Source: Streptomyces sp. BK208 | GTDB taxonomy: Bacteria; Actinomycetota; Actinomycetes; Streptomycetales; Streptomycetaceae | Direction: 5' to 3' | Length of the DNA stretch: 64,000 nucleotides | Assembly (NCBI RefSeq): GCF_004364245.1 | Contig: NZ_SOAV01000003.1 | Span: 1-64,000 of the forward strand | In this document: positions 24,955 through 33,570 of the stretch, piece by piece | Numbering within the stretch: the first letter of the stretch is position 1 | Layout: every line of letters begins with the position of its first letter | The notes under the pieces: generated by a model | What the model was told of the DNA's origin: nothing | What the model saw: only the letters and a program-made list of their open reading frames with translations | The model's database searches: none | Made by a program: the position numbers and the translations under genes

Positions 24955-26565
24955 ATGGATATGTCATGGTCGCAACAAAATCTCACTCGTCGCCGCGCGC
25001 TCGCGGCCGCCACCGGTCTGGCCGCCGGCGCCCTCCTCCCCCCTGGGCCCGCCCTCGCGACCGCGGCGCAGTACACGAACCCGGTGATCTGGCAGGACTT
25101 CGCGGACATCGACATCCTTCGCGTCGGCGACACCTACTACGCCTCGGCCTCGACGATGCACTACTCGCCGGGCGCGCCCGTTCTGCGGTCGTACGACCTG
25201 GTGAACTGGGAGATCGCCGGCCATTCGGTACCCGTCCTCGACTTCGGCGCCAAGTACGACCTGAACGGCGCCCGCGGCTACGTCAGAGGAATCTGGGCCT
25301 CGTCACTGGCCTACCGGCCCAGCAACAGGACCTTCTACTGGCTCGGCCAGATCGACTTCGCCCGGACGTACCTCTACACCGCCACCGCGGTGGAGGGGCC
25401 GTGGAACAGGCTGACGACGATCAGCACCCCCTACTACGACGCCGGCCTGCTCGTCGACACCGACGACACCCTCTACGTGGCGTACGGCAACACCACCCTC
25501 AGCGTGGCCCAGCTCTCGCCCGACGGCCGCAACCAGGTCCGTACGCAAGAGGTGTTCAGGACACCGTCCAGCGTCGGCACCTTGGAGGGCGCCCGGTTCT
25601 ACAAGATCAACGGGCAGTACTACATCTTCCTGACCCGTCCCGCGAACGGCCAGTACATCCTCAGGTCCTCGAGCGGCCCCTTCGGCCCGTACACGATGCG
25701 GCAGGTCCTCCTCGACCTGCGCGGACCGATCCCCGGCGGCGGTGTACCCCACCAGGGCGGGCTGGTGCGGACGCAGAGCGGCGCCTGGTACTACATGGCC
25801 TTCGTCGACGCCTACCCCGGCGGCCGCATGCCCGCCCTGGCACCGGTCACCTGGACCGCGGACGGCTGGCCCGTCGTACAGCTCGTCAACGGCGCGTGGG
25901 GCACCACGTATCCCAGTCCGGCCGTACCCACTCCGCCCCGCCAGGTCACCCCGATGACCGGCGTCGACACCTTCGACGGGACGACCCTGAAACCGAGATG
26001 GGAGTGGAACCACAACCCCGACAACACCAAGTGGTCGGTCGGCGACGGCCTGACGCTGCGGACCGCGACCGTCACCCACGACCTCTACTGGGCCCGCAAC
26101 ACCCTCACGCACCGCATTCAGGGCCCCACCTCCACCGCCACGGTCCAGCTCGACCACTCCGCGATGCGGGACGGCGACCGGGCCGGGCTTGCGCTGCTGC
26201 GTGACTCCTCCGCCTGGATCGGCCTCAAGCGCGACGGCGGTGCGACACGGGTGGTGATGGTCACCGGGCTGACCATGGACAGCAACTGGAACACCACCGG
26301 CACCGGCACCGAGATCGCGAGCGCGCCCGTCTCCGGCGGCCTCATCCGGCTGCGCGCGAACGCGGACATCCGCCCTGGCGCACCGCGCCCCGGGACCTTC
26401 TCCTACAGCACCGACGGCATCACGTTCACCCCTCTCGGACCCGCCTTCTCCATGGGCAACGACTGGCGGTTCTTCATGGGATACCGGTTCGCCCTCTTCA
26501 ACCACGCCACTCAGGCCCTGGGCGGCGCGGTCCGCGTCACACGGTTCGAGGTGTCCACACCCTGA
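24955..26565 (+). CDS. Secreted GH43-family glycosidase with C-terminal concanavalin-like domain
   Basis: A 536-residue enzyme. The N-terminus is a probable Tat signal (NLTRRRALAAATGLAAGALL). The five-blade GH43 propeller begins at QYTNPVIWQDFADIDILRVG, with the catalytic base Asp in FADID. The acid Glu is probably in SVGTLEGARFYKING, and the pKa-modulating Asp lies between them. From about residue 330 a beta-xylosidase-type C-terminal sandwich follows (GVDTFDGTTLKPRWEWNHNP). Beta-xylosidase or arabinofuranosidase activity on hemicellulose is expected; which one is not readable. The ATG at 24955 has a GAGGTG site. Confidence 0.88.
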   Translation: MDMSWSQQNLTRRRALAAATGLAAGALLPPGPALATAAQYTNPVIWQDFADIDILRVGDTYYASASTMHYSPGAPVLRSYDLVNWEIAGHSVPVLDFGAKYDLNGARGYVRGIWASSLAYRPSNRTFYWLGQIDFARTYLYTATAVEGPWNRLTTISTPYYDAGLLVDTDDTLYVAYGNTTLSVAQLSPDGRNQVRTQEVFRTPSSVGTLEGARFYKINGQYYIFLTRPANGQYILRSSSGPFGPYTMRQVLLDLRGPIPGGGVPHQGGLVRTQSGAWYYMAFVDAYPGGRMPALAPVTWTADGWPVVQLVNGAWGTTYPSPAVPTPPRQVTPMTGVDTFDGTTLKPRWEWNHNPDNTKWSVGDGLTLRTATVTHDLYWARNTLTHRIQGPTSTATVQLDHSAMRDGDRAGLALLRDSSAWIGLKRDGGATRVVMVTGLTMDSNWNTTGTGTEIASAPVSGGLIRLRANADIRPGAPRPGTFSYSTDGITFTPLGPAFSMGNDWRFFMGYRFALFNHATQALGGAVRVTRFEVSTP

Positions 26566-26872
26566 ACCGATCCATCGACCGCAGCGCCCGGCCCACGCCC
26601 CGACCAGGAGAACCATGAGCCCGCTGGAACAGCTCGGTTTTCGCCGGCCATCCATCCTGAGCGTGCCGGCCGCGACCGTCCTGATGAACCCGCCACCGCG
26701 ACCGGCATCAGCAAAAGAGGCAGGCTGCAACCAGCACCCAAGCCATCGGATCGGACGACGGGCGCCGCTTCCGCTGGACCTCGACCACCCTGGCTGGCTC
26801 CCTGGACGCCCCGCGCCGCGTCCGAGAGCAACCCGTTCGGACCGGGGCCCGCCCCTCCCGGACGGTGACGAG
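26566..26872. other. Intergenic stretch between GH43 and LacI genes
   Basis: An ATG at 26615 with an AGGAGAA ribosome site opens a frame (MSPLEQLGFRRPS) that loses coding character within about 40 codons. Another short piece, SDDGRRFRWTSTTLAGSLDA, lies near 26750-26810 in a different frame. The stretch is probably the remnant of a further secreted-enzyme gene. No complete gene is present. Confidence 0.4.
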
Positions 26873-27886
26873 TCAGGCGCTGGCCCGGACGGCCAGGCGG
26901 GTGGGGAGGACCAGTGGGGTGGGGTCCTGCCCGTTGACGAGCGCGACGAGCATGCGCGCCATCTCCCGCCCGAGAGCCTCTACAGGCTGATGGACGGTGG
27001 TGAGCGGCGGATCGGCGATCTGGGCGACCGTCAGGTCGTCGAAGCCGACCACGGCGACGTCGGCGGGGACCCGTCGGCCGGCCTCCCGCACGGTGCGCAG
27101 CGCTCCCATCGCCATATTGTCGTTGGCGGCGAACACTCCGTCCACGTCGGGATGTTCCGCCAGCAGCGCGGCCATGCCTGCGGCTCCGCTGCGCTCCGTG
27201 AAGTCCCCCTCCAGCGGCGGGAACGGATCGAGACCGGCGCCCAGCAGGGCGTCCCGGTAGCCGCGGTACCGGGCGCGCCCGGCCGCGGTGTCCAGACGCC
27301 CGCAGATCACGGCCACGCGCCTCCGGCCGAGTGAGACCAGATACTCGGTCGCCTCGCGCGCTCCGCCGACGTTGTCCACGTCCACGTACCATCGAGGAGC
27401 CGAACCGACCGGGCGCCCGCCGAACACGACGGGCATCTGCGCCTCGTCGGCCATCCGGGTCAGCGGATCGTCCTCGCGCAGCGCCATCAGCATCACACCG
27501 TCCGCGCCCCTGGACCGCAGGAGCTCCTCGACCCGCTTGCGGCCCCGGTCGGAAGCGGCCAGGCACAGCATCAGATGCAGGTCCGCCTCGTCCAGGGCGG
27601 CCGACGCCCCTACGATCACCCGGGCGAAGAACGGATCGGCGAAGATCGACGGATCCTCTCCCGAGACGACCAGGGCGGCCGCTCCCGTCTGACGGGTGGC
27701 CAGCGCGCGGGCGGTCGGATTGGGTACGTAACCGAGTTGTCGCACGGCCCGTTCGACAGCCTCGCGCTTGGCGCGGCTGACGTGCGGGGCGTTGTTGAGG
27801 GCGCGGGAGGCCACCGAGCGGGAAACACCGGCGCGTTCGGCCACCTCGTCGAGCGTCGGATGCCGACGCGGCGCTGCTTCTGCCAT
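26873..27886 (-). CDS. LacI family regulator, CebR-like
   Basis: A 337-residue LacI repressor. The HTH is TLDEVAERAGVSRSVASRAL at residues about 10-30, with the hinge helix PNPTARALATRQTG near 55. The sugar-binding domain ends with the usual VVGFDDLTVAQIADPPLTTV block. TGGGAGCGCTCCCA-type boxes, the known CebR cello-oligosaccharide repressor site, lie between it and the divergent GH6 cellulase gene, so a cellobiose-responsive role is likely. The ATG at 27886 is preferred to a GTG six codons upstream because GGAAGA is correctly spaced before it. Assignment to CebR itself rests on the operators, not on a cebEFG neighbourhood, which is absent here. Confidence 0.88.
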   Translation of the reverse strand: MAEAAPRRHPTLDEVAERAGVSRSVASRALNNAPHVSRAKREAVERAVRQLGYVPNPTARALATRQTGAAALVVSGEDPSIFADPFFARVIVGASAALDEADLHLMLCLAASDRGRKRVEELLRSRGADGVMLMALREDDPLTRMADEAQMPVVFGGRPVGSAPRWYVDVDNVGGAREATEYLVSLGRRRVAVICGRLDTAAGRARYRGYRDALLGAGLDPFPPLEGDFTERSGAAGMAALLAEHPDVDGVFAANDNMAMGALRTVREAGRRVPADVAVVGFDDLTVAQIADPPLTTVHQPVEALGREMARMLVALVNGQDPTPLVLPTRLAVRASA

Positions 27887-27934
27887 GACTCGTGAGTCTT
27901 CCACAGGCGAGGAGCGCTCAAGGACCGTATGAGA

Positions 27935-27948
27935 TGGGACCGCTTCCA
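27935..27948. promoter_or_regulatory. CebR-type box (degenerate) near LacI gene
   Basis: TGGGACCGCTTCCA, two mismatches from the CebR consensus TGGGAGCGCTCCCA, lies about 49 bp before the LacI ATG. It would allow autoregulation. Confidence 0.6.
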
Positions 27949-28033
27949 GTTCAGTGGCCCACAGGACCCGAACCCCCTGTGAAAGTCGAACGCTGCGCTG
28001 ACTATTGACAGCTCAATCACTCACCCACACGAT

Positions 28034-28062
28034 TGGGACCGCTTCCAGTGGGAGCGCTCCCA
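28034..28062. promoter_or_regulatory. Tandem CebR-type boxes before the GH6 gene
   Basis: TGGGACCGCTTCCA (28034-28047) and the perfect palindrome TGGGAGCGCTCCCA (28049-28062) are separated by one base. They end 32 bp before the cellulase start. Confidence 0.85.
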
Positions 28063-28094
28063 AAGCGCACATCCTCTGAAATCGAGGTACTGTC

Positions 28095-29060
28095 TTGAGC
28101 CGCAGACTCCGCACCCTGATGGCAGCGCTCTGTGCTCTGCCGCTGGCATTCGCCGCCACACCCTCCGCCCACGCGGCCGACCCCACCACCATGACCAACG
28201 GGTTCTACGCGGACCCCGACTCGAGCGCGAGGCGGTGGGTGGCCGCCAACCCCGGCGACGGCCGGGCCGCCGCGATCGACGCCTCCATCGCCAACACACC
28301 GATGGCCCGCTGGTTCGGCTCCTGGAGCGGCACCATCGGCACCGCGACAGGTGCCTACGTCGGAGCGGCGGACTACCGGGACAAGCTGCCCATCCTCGTC
28401 GCCTACAACATCTACCACCGTGACTACTGCGGCGGGCACTCCGCCGGCGGAGCCGCCTCGCCGTCCGCCTACGCCGACTGGATCGCCCAGTTCGCCGGAG
28501 GCATCTCAACCCGCCCGGCCGTCGTCATCCTCGAACCGGACTCCCTCGGAGACTACGGTTGCATGACCCAGGCCCAGATCGACGAGCGCGAGGCCATGCT
28601 CACCGGTGCCCTCGCCGAGTTCAACCGCCAAGCCCCCAACACCTGGGTCTACATGGACGCCGGCAACCCGCGCTGGGCCGACGCGGCGACCATGGCCCGG
28701 CGCCTCCACGAAGCCGGCCTCCGACAGGCCCACGGCTTCTCGCTCAACGTCTCCAACTACATCACCACCGCCGAGAACACCGCCTACGGCAACGCCGTCA
28801 ACAACGAACTGGCCGCCCGCTACGGCTACACCAAGCCGTTCGTCGTGGACACCAGCCGCAACGGCAACGGCTCCGACGGCCAGTGGTGCAACCCCTCCGG
28901 CCGCCGCATCGGCACGCCCACCCGGACGGGCGGAGGCGCCGAGATGCTCCTGTGGATCAAAACTCCGGGTGAGTCCGACGGCAACTGCGGTGTCGGAACC
29001 GGCTCCACGGCCGGCCAGTTCCTCCCCGAGGTCGCCTACAAGATGATCTACGGCTACTGA
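28095..29060 (+). CDS. Secreted GH6 endo-beta-1,4-glucanase
   Basis: A 321-residue cellulase with a Sec signal ending near ATPSAHA. GH6 hallmarks are NGFYADPDSSARRWVAANPG, the AYNIYHRDYCGGHSAGG loop with the first catalytic Asp region, and VVILEPDSLGDYGCM with the acid Asp. The C-terminal LLWIKTPGESDGNCG ends in a Trp-Lys substrate groove. Four cysteines can form the two usual disulphides. There is no cellulose-binding domain, so it is a single-domain endoglucanase. The start is a TTG, unusual but placed exactly at the signal peptide with GAGG upstream. Control by the adjacent LacI regulator through tandem CebR-type boxes is strongly suggested. Confidence 0.92.
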   Translation: MSRRLRTLMAALCALPLAFAATPSAHAADPTTMTNGFYADPDSSARRWVAANPGDGRAAAIDASIANTPMARWFGSWSGTIGTATGAYVGAADYRDKLPILVAYNIYHRDYCGGHSAGGAASPSAYADWIAQFAGGISTRPAVVILEPDSLGDYGCMTQAQIDEREAMLTGALAEFNRQAPNTWVYMDAGNPRWADAATMARRLHEAGLRQAHGFSLNVSNYITTAENTAYGNAVNNELAARYGYTKPFVVDTSRNGNGSDGQWCNPSGRRIGTPTRTGGGAEMLLWIKTPGESDGNCGVGTGSTAGQFLPEVAYKMIYGY

Positions 29061-29069
29061 TTGAGGACT

Positions 29070-29113
29070 CCCGCCGCCCGCACAGGCGACCAGCAGTCCG
29101 CCGGGGCGGCGGG
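29070..29113 (+). terminator. Terminator after the GH6 gene
   Basis: CCCGCCGCCC (29070-29079) pairs with GGGCGGCGGG (29104-29113) across a 24-nt loop, immediately downstream of the cellulase stop. Confidence 0.65.
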
Positions 29114-29351
29114 CACTCCCCCGACCATCTCACCGGAGAGGGGCCGACGTGGCCCCCCATCACCCGGGCCGCCGCGTCGGTGACCGGTTTGACGCCTGTG
29201 GGCATCGTGAGGTTGAAGCGGCGAAGGCTCAGGTTCTCCGGGACCGGACGCTGAGGTCCTGGGCCGGGATCGTCAGGCTCAGTCGCTTGCGACGGGCCCC
29301 CGTCCGAGCATGCCGCCGCCGGGCGGCCCTGCCCATCCTTGACGTCATTCG

Positions 29352-29378
29352 CGTTGCGGATGGCTTCCATCCGCAACG
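29352..29378 (-). terminator. Terminator after the LysR gene
   Basis: A perfect 12-bp stem, CGTTGCGGATGG with CCATCCGCAACG, around a CTT loop lies 32 bp past the LysR stop. Between this and the GH6 terminator (29114-29351) I see no supported gene. Confidence 0.8.
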
Positions 29379-29409
29379 TGGACAGGTCCTCCGCGTGTAC
29401 GGGGCTCGC

Positions 29410-30327
29410 TCACCCCTGCGGCTCGTCGGCCATCCGCTTGCCGACCCGGGCGGCGGTCTCGCGCAGCCAGATGTGGGCCGCGTCGTGGGTGTGGACCGGG
29501 TGCCACCACATCGCCTCGCGCAGCGGCACCGCCTCGTAGGGCGGCTCCACCACACGCACGGCGGCGAGTGGGGCGAGGAGCCGGGCGAGGCGGGCCTGGA
29601 CCAGGGCGATGCGCCGGGTTCCGGCCACCAGCAGCGGGATGATCTGGAAGCTGTCGACGGAGACCTCGACTCGGGGTTCGATGCCCAGCATGCCGAGCTG
29701 GCGGACGGCCGGGGCGTCGTAGGTGCGCTGGTAGGTGACCCAGGGCAGCCGGGCCAGGTCCTCCCTGGTCAGCCGGCCGTCGACGCTCGGGTGGTCGTCG
29801 GCGACGAGGAAGACCCATCGGTCCTGGTAGAGGTCGGTGGCGGGGAAGTCGCTGATGACGCCGTGCGGCATGAGCAGGCCGTCGGTGGTGCTCAGCAGGG
29901 TGTCCGTGGCGTCCACCACGGTGGTCGGCGTCTGGGCGAAGCGCAGCCGGATGCCGGGGGCCTCCTGGTGCACGACCCGGGCGAGTTCGGTGCCGAAGAC
30001 GGCGACCGCGTAGTCGGACGCCACGAGCTTGAACTCACGGCTCTCCTTGGCCGGGTCGAAGTCCGCCTGGCTGGCGAAGAGCCGTTCCAGCAGGTCGTAG
30101 GCGGTGGACGCGCGGTCTAGGAGGACTTGTCCGAGGGCGGTGAGTTCGTAGTGGCCGCCGACCCGGGCCAGCAGGTCGTCGTCGAAGTGCTTGCGCAGGC
30201 GGGAGAGCGCCGCGCTCATCGCCGGCTGGCTGAGGCCGACGCGCTGTCCGGCGCGGGTGACGTTGCGCTCTTCGAGGAGGGCGCGCAGGGCGACGACGAG
30301 GTTGAGGTCCAGGCGACTGAGATTCAC
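29410..30327 (-). CDS. LysR family regulator of the adjacent catabolic operon
   Basis: A 305-residue LTTR of the NodD/aromatic-degradation branch: MNLSRLDLNLVVALRALLEE, then NVTRAGQRVGLSQPAMSAAL as the HTH, with the effector domain from about residue 90 (SREFKLVASDYAVAVFG). It is divergent from the FAH-first operon at 30455, with an inverted repeat TGGATG-N5-CATCCA between them. It is probably an activator that responds to an aromatic substrate or pathway intermediate. Confidence 0.92.
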   Translation of the reverse strand: MNLSRLDLNLVVALRALLEERNVTRAGQRVGLSQPAMSAALSRLRKHFDDDLLARVGGHYELTALGQVLLDRASTAYDLLERLFASQADFDPAKESREFKLVASDYAVAVFGTELARVVHQEAPGIRLRFAQTPTTVVDATDTLLSTTDGLLMPHGVISDFPATDLYQDRWVFLVADDHPSVDGRLTREDLARLPWVTYQRTYDAPAVRQLGMLGIEPRVEVSVDSFQIIPLLVAGTRRIALVQARLARLLAPLAAVRVVEPPYEAVPLREAMWWHPVHTHDAAHIWLRETAARVGKRMADEPQG

Positions 30328-30374
30328 GGCGACTTTTCTCGTTGTCCGGCGATGACCTGCGGAAATTCGGCTCC

Positions 30375-30391
30375 TGGATGGCTGTCATCCA
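30375..30391. promoter_or_regulatory. LysR box candidate before the catabolic operon
   Basis: TGGATG (30375-30380) and CATCCA (30386-30391) form an inverted repeat with a 5-bp spacer. It lies midway between the LysR gene and the operon start and fits LTTR dimer binding. Confidence 0.6.
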
Positions 30392-30454
30392 TGGAATCTA
30401 TTTCCCTGATTGCGGGTGGCGAGTCCAGATTAGTGCCATCGCCATCAGGAGGAC

Positions 30455-31456
30455 ATGCCCGTGAAACCTGAAGCCGCGTCCGCCCTCTTCGCCGGACCCT
30501 TCGCCCTCGCCACCCTCTCGGCCCTCGAAGGGGCCGCCTTCCCCGCTCTCGTCACCCCCGACGCCCAGGTGATCGACCTGCGAGACGCCCTGGACGACGT
30601 CGACTTGAGCGTGCGGGACCTCCTGAACGACTGGGAGGCGGTGCTGCCCCGGCTGACGGCCCTGGCCGGCGGCAGCGCGCCACGGCGCACGCCGCTGGCG
30701 GACTTCCGGGTGCATGCACCGGTCGAGCCGCGCCAGGTGTTCCAGTCCGGCGCCAACTACCGGCAGCACGTGATCGATCTGCACGTCGCCCATCGGGCCC
30801 CGGGCGACGACCGGCCGGAGGAGGAGCGGCGCGCGGAGGCCGCGGAGATCATGGACCGGCGGGCCGCCGAGGACCTGCCGTACGTGTTCATCGGCCTGCC
30901 GAGCGCGATCACCGGCCCCTACGACGACGTCGCGCTGCCCGCGTGGGCCGAGAAGCCCGACTGGGAACTGGAACTGGCCGCGGTGATCGGCCGCCCGGCC
31001 TACCAGGTGTCCGTCGAGGAAGCCCTGGACCACGTCGCGGGCTACACCATCGCCAACGACCTCACCGACCGGGCCACCGTCTTCCGCCGGGACATGCCGC
31101 AGATCGGCACCGACTGGCTGCGCAGCAAGAACGCCCCCGGGTTCACCCCGCTCGGACCCTGGATCGTGTCCACCGCGTCGATCGCGGACCCGGGCGACCT
31201 GCGTCTGACGCTGAAGCTCAACGGCGAGACCATGCAGGAGGAGTCGACCAAGGACATGATCTTCGACGTGGCCCGGATGGTCTCCCACGCCTCACAGACC
31301 GCCCGCCTCCTCCCCGGCGACCTGGTGCTCACCGGCTCCCCCGCCGGCAACGGCATGCACTGGGGCCGGCTGCTGCGCGACGGCGACGTCATGGACGCCT
31401 CCATCACAGGGCTCGGCGCCCAGCGCACCCGCTGCGTGGCGGAGGTGGCCCGGTGA
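30455..31456 (+). CDS. Fumarylacetoacetate hydrolase family protein (first copy)
   Basis: A 333-residue FAH-fold hydrolase. QVFQSGANYRQHVIDL opens the catalytic domain with the conserved His. The metal site is readable in DWELELAAVIGRPA (Glu-x-Glu) and YTIANDLTDRATVFRR (Asp). SKNAPGFTPLGPWIV and GDLVLTGSPAGNG complete the family motifs. Members hydrolyse or decarboxylate acylpyruvates formed after aromatic ring cleavage. It is the first gene of the operon with a GGAGGA site. Its stop overlaps the next start (GTGA), indicating coupling. The precise reaction is unknown. Confidence 0.9.
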   Translation: MPVKPEAASALFAGPFALATLSALEGAAFPALVTPDAQVIDLRDALDDVDLSVRDLLNDWEAVLPRLTALAGGSAPRRTPLADFRVHAPVEPRQVFQSGANYRQHVIDLHVAHRAPGDDRPEEERRAEAAEIMDRRAAEDLPYVFIGLPSAITGPYDDVALPAWAEKPDWELELAAVIGRPAYQVSVEEALDHVAGYTIANDLTDRATVFRRDMPQIGTDWLRSKNAPGFTPLGPWIVSTASIADPGDLRLTLKLNGETMQEESTKDMIFDVARMVSHASQTARLLPGDLVLTGSPAGNGMHWGRLLRDGDVMDASITGLGAQRTRCVAEVAR

Positions 31457-32415
31457 CGCTGGACCGCACCGATCCCGAGGGCTCGATCGCCCGGACCGCG
31501 AAGGCTTGCTCGAACTGGGGCCGCTGGGGAGCGGACGACGTGCTCGGCACGCTCAACTTCCTCGACGAGGCCAAGCGCCGCGAAGGTGCCGCACTGATCC
31601 GCCGGGGTGTCAGTTTCTCCCTCTCGCAGCGCTTCGACATCGACGGCCCGCAGAAGGGCTGGCGCCGCCGCACCAACCCGGTGCACACCATGCTGGACAC
31701 CGGCACCGACGCGGCCCTCGGCAACCAGGGCCTGCCGCACGGGATCGGCGGCGCCGACGACGTCATAGCGATGCCGCTGCAGTGCTCCACCCAGTGGGAC
31801 GGGCTCGGTCACATCTTCGACCACGGCAAGGCGTGGAACGGGCGCCCGGCGGAGCAGGTCGTCACCTCCGACGGTGACCTGGTCACCGGCATCGAGCACA
31901 TGGCCCCGCACGTCGCCGGACGCGGTGTGCTCCTGGACGTCGGCCGGGTCGTCGGCGAGCGCGGGGAACTGCCGGACGGCTTCGCGATCACCGAGGAGCA
32001 CCTGTCCGCGACCGCCGAGGCCCACGGTGTGCGGGTGGATCGCGGCGACATCGTCCTCGTCCGCACCGGCCAGCTCGCCCGGGTACGCCGCGACGGCTGG
32101 GGCGACTACGCCGGCGGGCCCGCGCCCGGCCTGTCGTTCACCACGGCCGGCTGGCTGCACGGCAGCGAGATCGCCGCGATCGCCACCGACACCTGGGGCT
32201 TCGAGGTCCGCCCGAACGAGTTCGAGCACGCCTTCCAGCCGCTGCACCAGGTCGCCATCCCCCACATCGGCCTGCTGATCGGCGAGATGTGGGACCTGGA
32301 GGCCTTGGCCGAGGACTGCGCGGCCGACGGGGCGTACGCGTTCTGGCTCACCGCCGCGCCCCTGCCCATCACCGGCGCGGTCGGCTCACCCGTCAACCCG
32401 ATCGCCGTCAAGTAG
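31453..32415 (+). CDS. Cyclase family protein (kynurenine-formamidase-like metal hydrolase)
   Basis: A 320-residue Cyclase-fold hydrolase. The metal-binding block HxGTHxD of the family appears here as TQWDGLGHIFDHGK, with His and Asp ligands but Thr replaced. It continues through RGVLLDVGRV, GDIVLVRTGQLARV and the C-terminal HQVAIPHIGLLIGEMWDLEA. Related enzymes open formamide or lactone/ring amide bonds in aromatic pathways. The GTG start overlaps the previous stop by 4 bp, so translation is coupled. It would fit hydrolysis of a ring-derived lactone or amide; this is inference. Confidence 0.85.
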   Translation: MTLDRTDPEGSIARTAKACSNWGRWGADDVLGTLNFLDEAKRREGAALIRRGVSFSLSQRFDIDGPQKGWRRRTNPVHTMLDTGTDAALGNQGLPHGIGGADDVIAMPLQCSTQWDGLGHIFDHGKAWNGRPAEQVVTSDGDLVTGIEHMAPHVAGRGVLLDVGRVVGERGELPDGFAITEEHLSATAEAHGVRVDRGDIVLVRTGQLARVRRDGWGDYAGGPAPGLSFTTAGWLHGSEIAAIATDTWGFEVRPNEFEHAFQPLHQVAIPHIGLLIGEMWDLEALAEDCAADGAYAFWLTAAPLPITGAVGSPVNPIAVK

Positions 32416-32439
32416 CCCGGCCGAGCAAGGGAGTTCCTC

Positions 32440-33570
32440 ATGAGTACGACCCGTAGGGTCCTGGTGATCGGCGGGGGTGCGGCGGGCAACGCCGTGACGG
32501 TCCTGCTGCGCCGCGCCGGCCTCACCGTGGACCTGGTCGAGGCCAAGGAGGACTGGAACGCCACCGCCGGCTCCGGTATCACCCTCCAGGGCAACGCCCT
32601 GCGCGTCCTGCGCGAACTGGGTGTCTGGGAACAGGTGGAGGCATCGGGCTTCGGCTTCGGCTCCGTCGGCATCACCGCCCCCGACGGCACCGTCCTGCAC
32701 ACCCAGGACGACCTGCGCACCGGCGGCGACGACCTGCCCGCCACCGTCGGCATGCAGCGCCCCCGGCTCCAGCAGATCCTCATCGACGCCGTGCGCGCCG
32801 GCGGCGCCACCGTCCGCCTCGGCACCACCCCCGAGATCCTCGGCCAGGACGCCGACGGCGTCTCCGTGCGCCTCTCCGACGGCACCGAGCACCGGTACGA
32901 CCTCGTGGTCGCCGCCGACGGCCTCGGCTCCGCCACCCGCGCCGCGATCGGCATCACCGACAAGCCCGAACCGACCGGCATGGCCATCTGGCGCATCGCC
33001 GCCCCGCGTCCGGCGGGCGTCACCCGTACCGACCTCGCCTACGGCGGCCCGGCCTACATCGCCGGCTACTGCCCCACCAGCGAGACCACCCTGTACGCGT
33101 ACGTCGTAGAGGCCAGCCGTGACCGCGCGTCGATCCCCCCGGAGTCGTACGCCGACGAAATGCGCCGCCTGTCCTCCTCCTACGGCGGCCACTGGCCAGA
33201 GATCACCGAGCACATCACCGACCCGGCGAAGGTCAACTACACCTGGTTCGACCGGCTGCTGGTCGAGGGCTCCTGGCACCGCGGCCGGGTGGTACTCGTC
33301 GGCGACGCCGCACACTGCTGCCCGCCCACCCTCGCCCAGGGCGCCGCGCTGTCCCTGGAAGACGCCTGGGTGCTCTCGCAGATGCTGACCGGTTCCGACG
33401 AGTGGGACGACCTCCTGTTCCAGGCGTACTACGAGCGGCGGATCGCCCGCGTCCGCCCGGTCGTGGAGGCGTCCGTGCGCATCGGACAGTGGCAGCTCGA
33501 CGGGGTACGCGACGCGGACGTGCCCGGCCTGATGGGCCGCACCATGACCCTGCTCCGGGAGCTGCCGTGA
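32440..33570 (+). CDS. FAD-dependent aromatic monooxygenase (PHBH type)
   Basis: A 376-residue class A flavoprotein hydroxylase. It has the N-terminal dinucleotide motif RRVLVIGGGAAGNAVTVLLR (residues about 5-24), the central YDLVVAADGLGSATR (DG motif) near 155, and GRVVLVGDAAHCCPPTLAQG (GD motif) near 285. No signal peptide. It should hydroxylate an aromatic acid with NAD(P)H and O2, preparing a diol for ring cleavage by the downstream VOC dioxygenase. It sits in the middle of the operon, with the next gene overlapping its stop. Confidence 0.9.
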   Translation: MSTTRRVLVIGGGAAGNAVTVLLRRAGLTVDLVEAKEDWNATAGSGITLQGNALRVLRELGVWEQVEASGFGFGSVGITAPDGTVLHTQDDLRTGGDDLPATVGMQRPRLQQILIDAVRAGGATVRLGTTPEILGQDADGVSVRLSDGTEHRYDLVVAADGLGSATRAAIGITDKPEPTGMAIWRIAAPRPAGVTRTDLAYGGPAYIAGYCPTSETTLYAYVVEASRDRASIPPESYADEMRRLSSSYGGHWPEITEHITDPAKVNYTWFDRLLVEGSWHRGRVVLVGDAAHCCPPTLAQGAALSLEDAWVLSQMLTGSDEWDDLLFQAYYERRIARVRPVVEASVRIGQWQLDGVRDADVPGLMGRTMTLLRELP

